This document shows, in pieces, positions 63,011 to 64,000 of a stretch of DNA of 64,000 nt. The notes beneath the pieces were generated by a model, which made no database searches, was not told where the DNA came from, and saw only the letters and a program-made list of their open reading frames with translations. Numbering within the stretch: the stretch's first letter is position 1; each line of letters starts with the position of its first letter. This stretch comes from Canna indica (Eukaryota; Streptophyta; Magnoliopsida; Zingiberales; Cannaceae). The stretch spans positions 97,241,501-97,305,500 of the forward strand of contig CP136890.1 of assembly GCA_034359265.1 (NCBI GenBank), given 5' to 3'. The translations under genes were made by a program, and so were the position numbers.

Positions 63011-64000
63011 GAGCTTGTACTGCATCTTCATAATATGACTGGAATTTCTCTTATGTGAGTTTTGGCACACTGCAATTGCTCTACTCCTTTGGAATACCTA
63101 CAAAGGAAAATATCAAAAGGAATTTTTATTCTAATCTGAACACTGCCAGTGCACACTTATGCTGATAACTTGAAGTGAACCATATAATGGAACATATTTT
63201 TTTGCAACATTTGGAAGATTTTAGATCATTGGAAAAGTCATATGTCAGATGAACTGAAGCTTAAGGAACATCTAACCTCCAAGAGAACTGTTGCTACCTC
63301 ATCATCCACAGCTCCAACAATCTCTGGCAATGGCCCGACTGTTGTTGCAGTCTAATGTATTGGGGGAAGAATATTTTCAAAGATTCTCTATTTCAAAAAA
63401 TAAGTATGTGTCAGTGCTAAAATTAGGTGGATTTCAGAAATGAAAGTTTCCATCCACCTCCAAGGTCAGCTCCTTCCTCCATATATCTTTTATTCTTTTG
63501 ATTACAAGGGAGTCAAGTATCATATATCATACAAAAAACATTTCATGAGCCATATGTTGGTCATCTCAATATTGTACTTAACTACTTATATCAATCAATT
63601 GGGATCAAACATCGCAAGTAAAAAAGATAAAGCTCCTTCTCAAATCAAACACAAAATGAATAACTTGCAGTATATGCATCTGAGAAAATTATATTTGACA
63701 TATTGAAAGAGAAGGTAATGAGCTGATGACGACCAGCTTAGTTATGTAGGCAAGTTAAAGAAATGGTGATCAGATATGCATGGAAGACATATGCCACGTG
63801 ACATTAAGGCAGAGTCAGGGAAATAACAGTATGGTTATGATGCCCTACCATGTTTCAAATGTGTATTTTCATGTTTTACTATCAACTGTATTGCAAAATA
63901 TGTAGAATGTGATCAATAGTTTCTCTCATGCCAAAGAAACTTCATAAATGTCCAAAAGGGTAATAACCAATGACTTTCTCACAAGCTAGTTTCCAAACCC
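63011..64000. other. Spacer after the LINE with one exon-like stretch
   Basis: The stretch from about 63209 to 63355 (+) is open (CNIWKILDHWKSHMSDELKL, then KEHLTSKRTVATS, ending GNGPTVVAV and TAA at 63353-63355). Its Ser/Thr/Pro-rich tail and balanced codons look like the last exon of a plant gene, but I recognise no family and found no upstream exon. The rest is AT-rich spacer. Confidence 0.3.

Overview
The window is plant nuclear DNA, probably from a monocot outside the grasses. The genes have plant-type introns and belong to plant families (IQD, NAC/NST, LRAT/NC-domain, GH5 mannanase). Three of the coding regions are very GC-rich, whereas the DNA between genes is AT-rich and full of decayed transposons. 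The lineage is an inference from base composition and gene families; no marker gene fixes it.

Layout. 1-5.7 kb: AT-rich DNA with a tandem TRIM retrotransposon (three 118-bp LTRs sharing two internal domains) and a few unassigned exon-like open stretches. 6.05-8.05 kb (-): a five-exon IQD calmodulin-binding protein gene. 12.2-13.2 kb (-): the 3' end of a decayed LINE. 13.36-19.11 kb (+): a complete but broken CACTA (En/Spm) element with an ATA target duplication. 19.1-25.3 kb: AT-rich DNA with a Harbinger-like element and a long inverted repeat. 25.31-38.19 kb (-): a composite CACTA array with three right ends and one left end, flanked as a whole by a CAA target duplication. 39.79-41.13 kb (+): a NAC transcription factor of the NST/SWN secondary-wall class, with a 139-bp CT tract upstream. 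41-48 kb: AT-rich spacer with one MITE-like inverted repeat. 48.07-50.53 kb (-): an LRAT/NC-domain (LEAD-SENSITIVE 1-like) gene with a 1.7-kb intron. 52.58-53.05 kb (+): an intronless gene for a small Arg-rich protein. 53.9-55.6 kb (-): a secreted GH5 endo-beta-mannanase with five exons. 57.29-63.01 kb (+): a nearly complete L1-type LINE whose ORF2 has no frameshift and four in-frame stops, all TAG.

The host genes are separate single-gene loci. NST and mannanase both concern cell walls, but nothing here shows that they are co-regulated. The most unusual object is the CACTA composite. Its two truncated right-end units are head to tail with a full element, each junction reads CTT followed by an intact CACTA end, and single-base differences make the middle unit a mosaic of its two neighbours. 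Both CACTA families also share a long inverted repeat just upstream of the transposase start and a short near-perfect hairpin at the inner edge of the right end.
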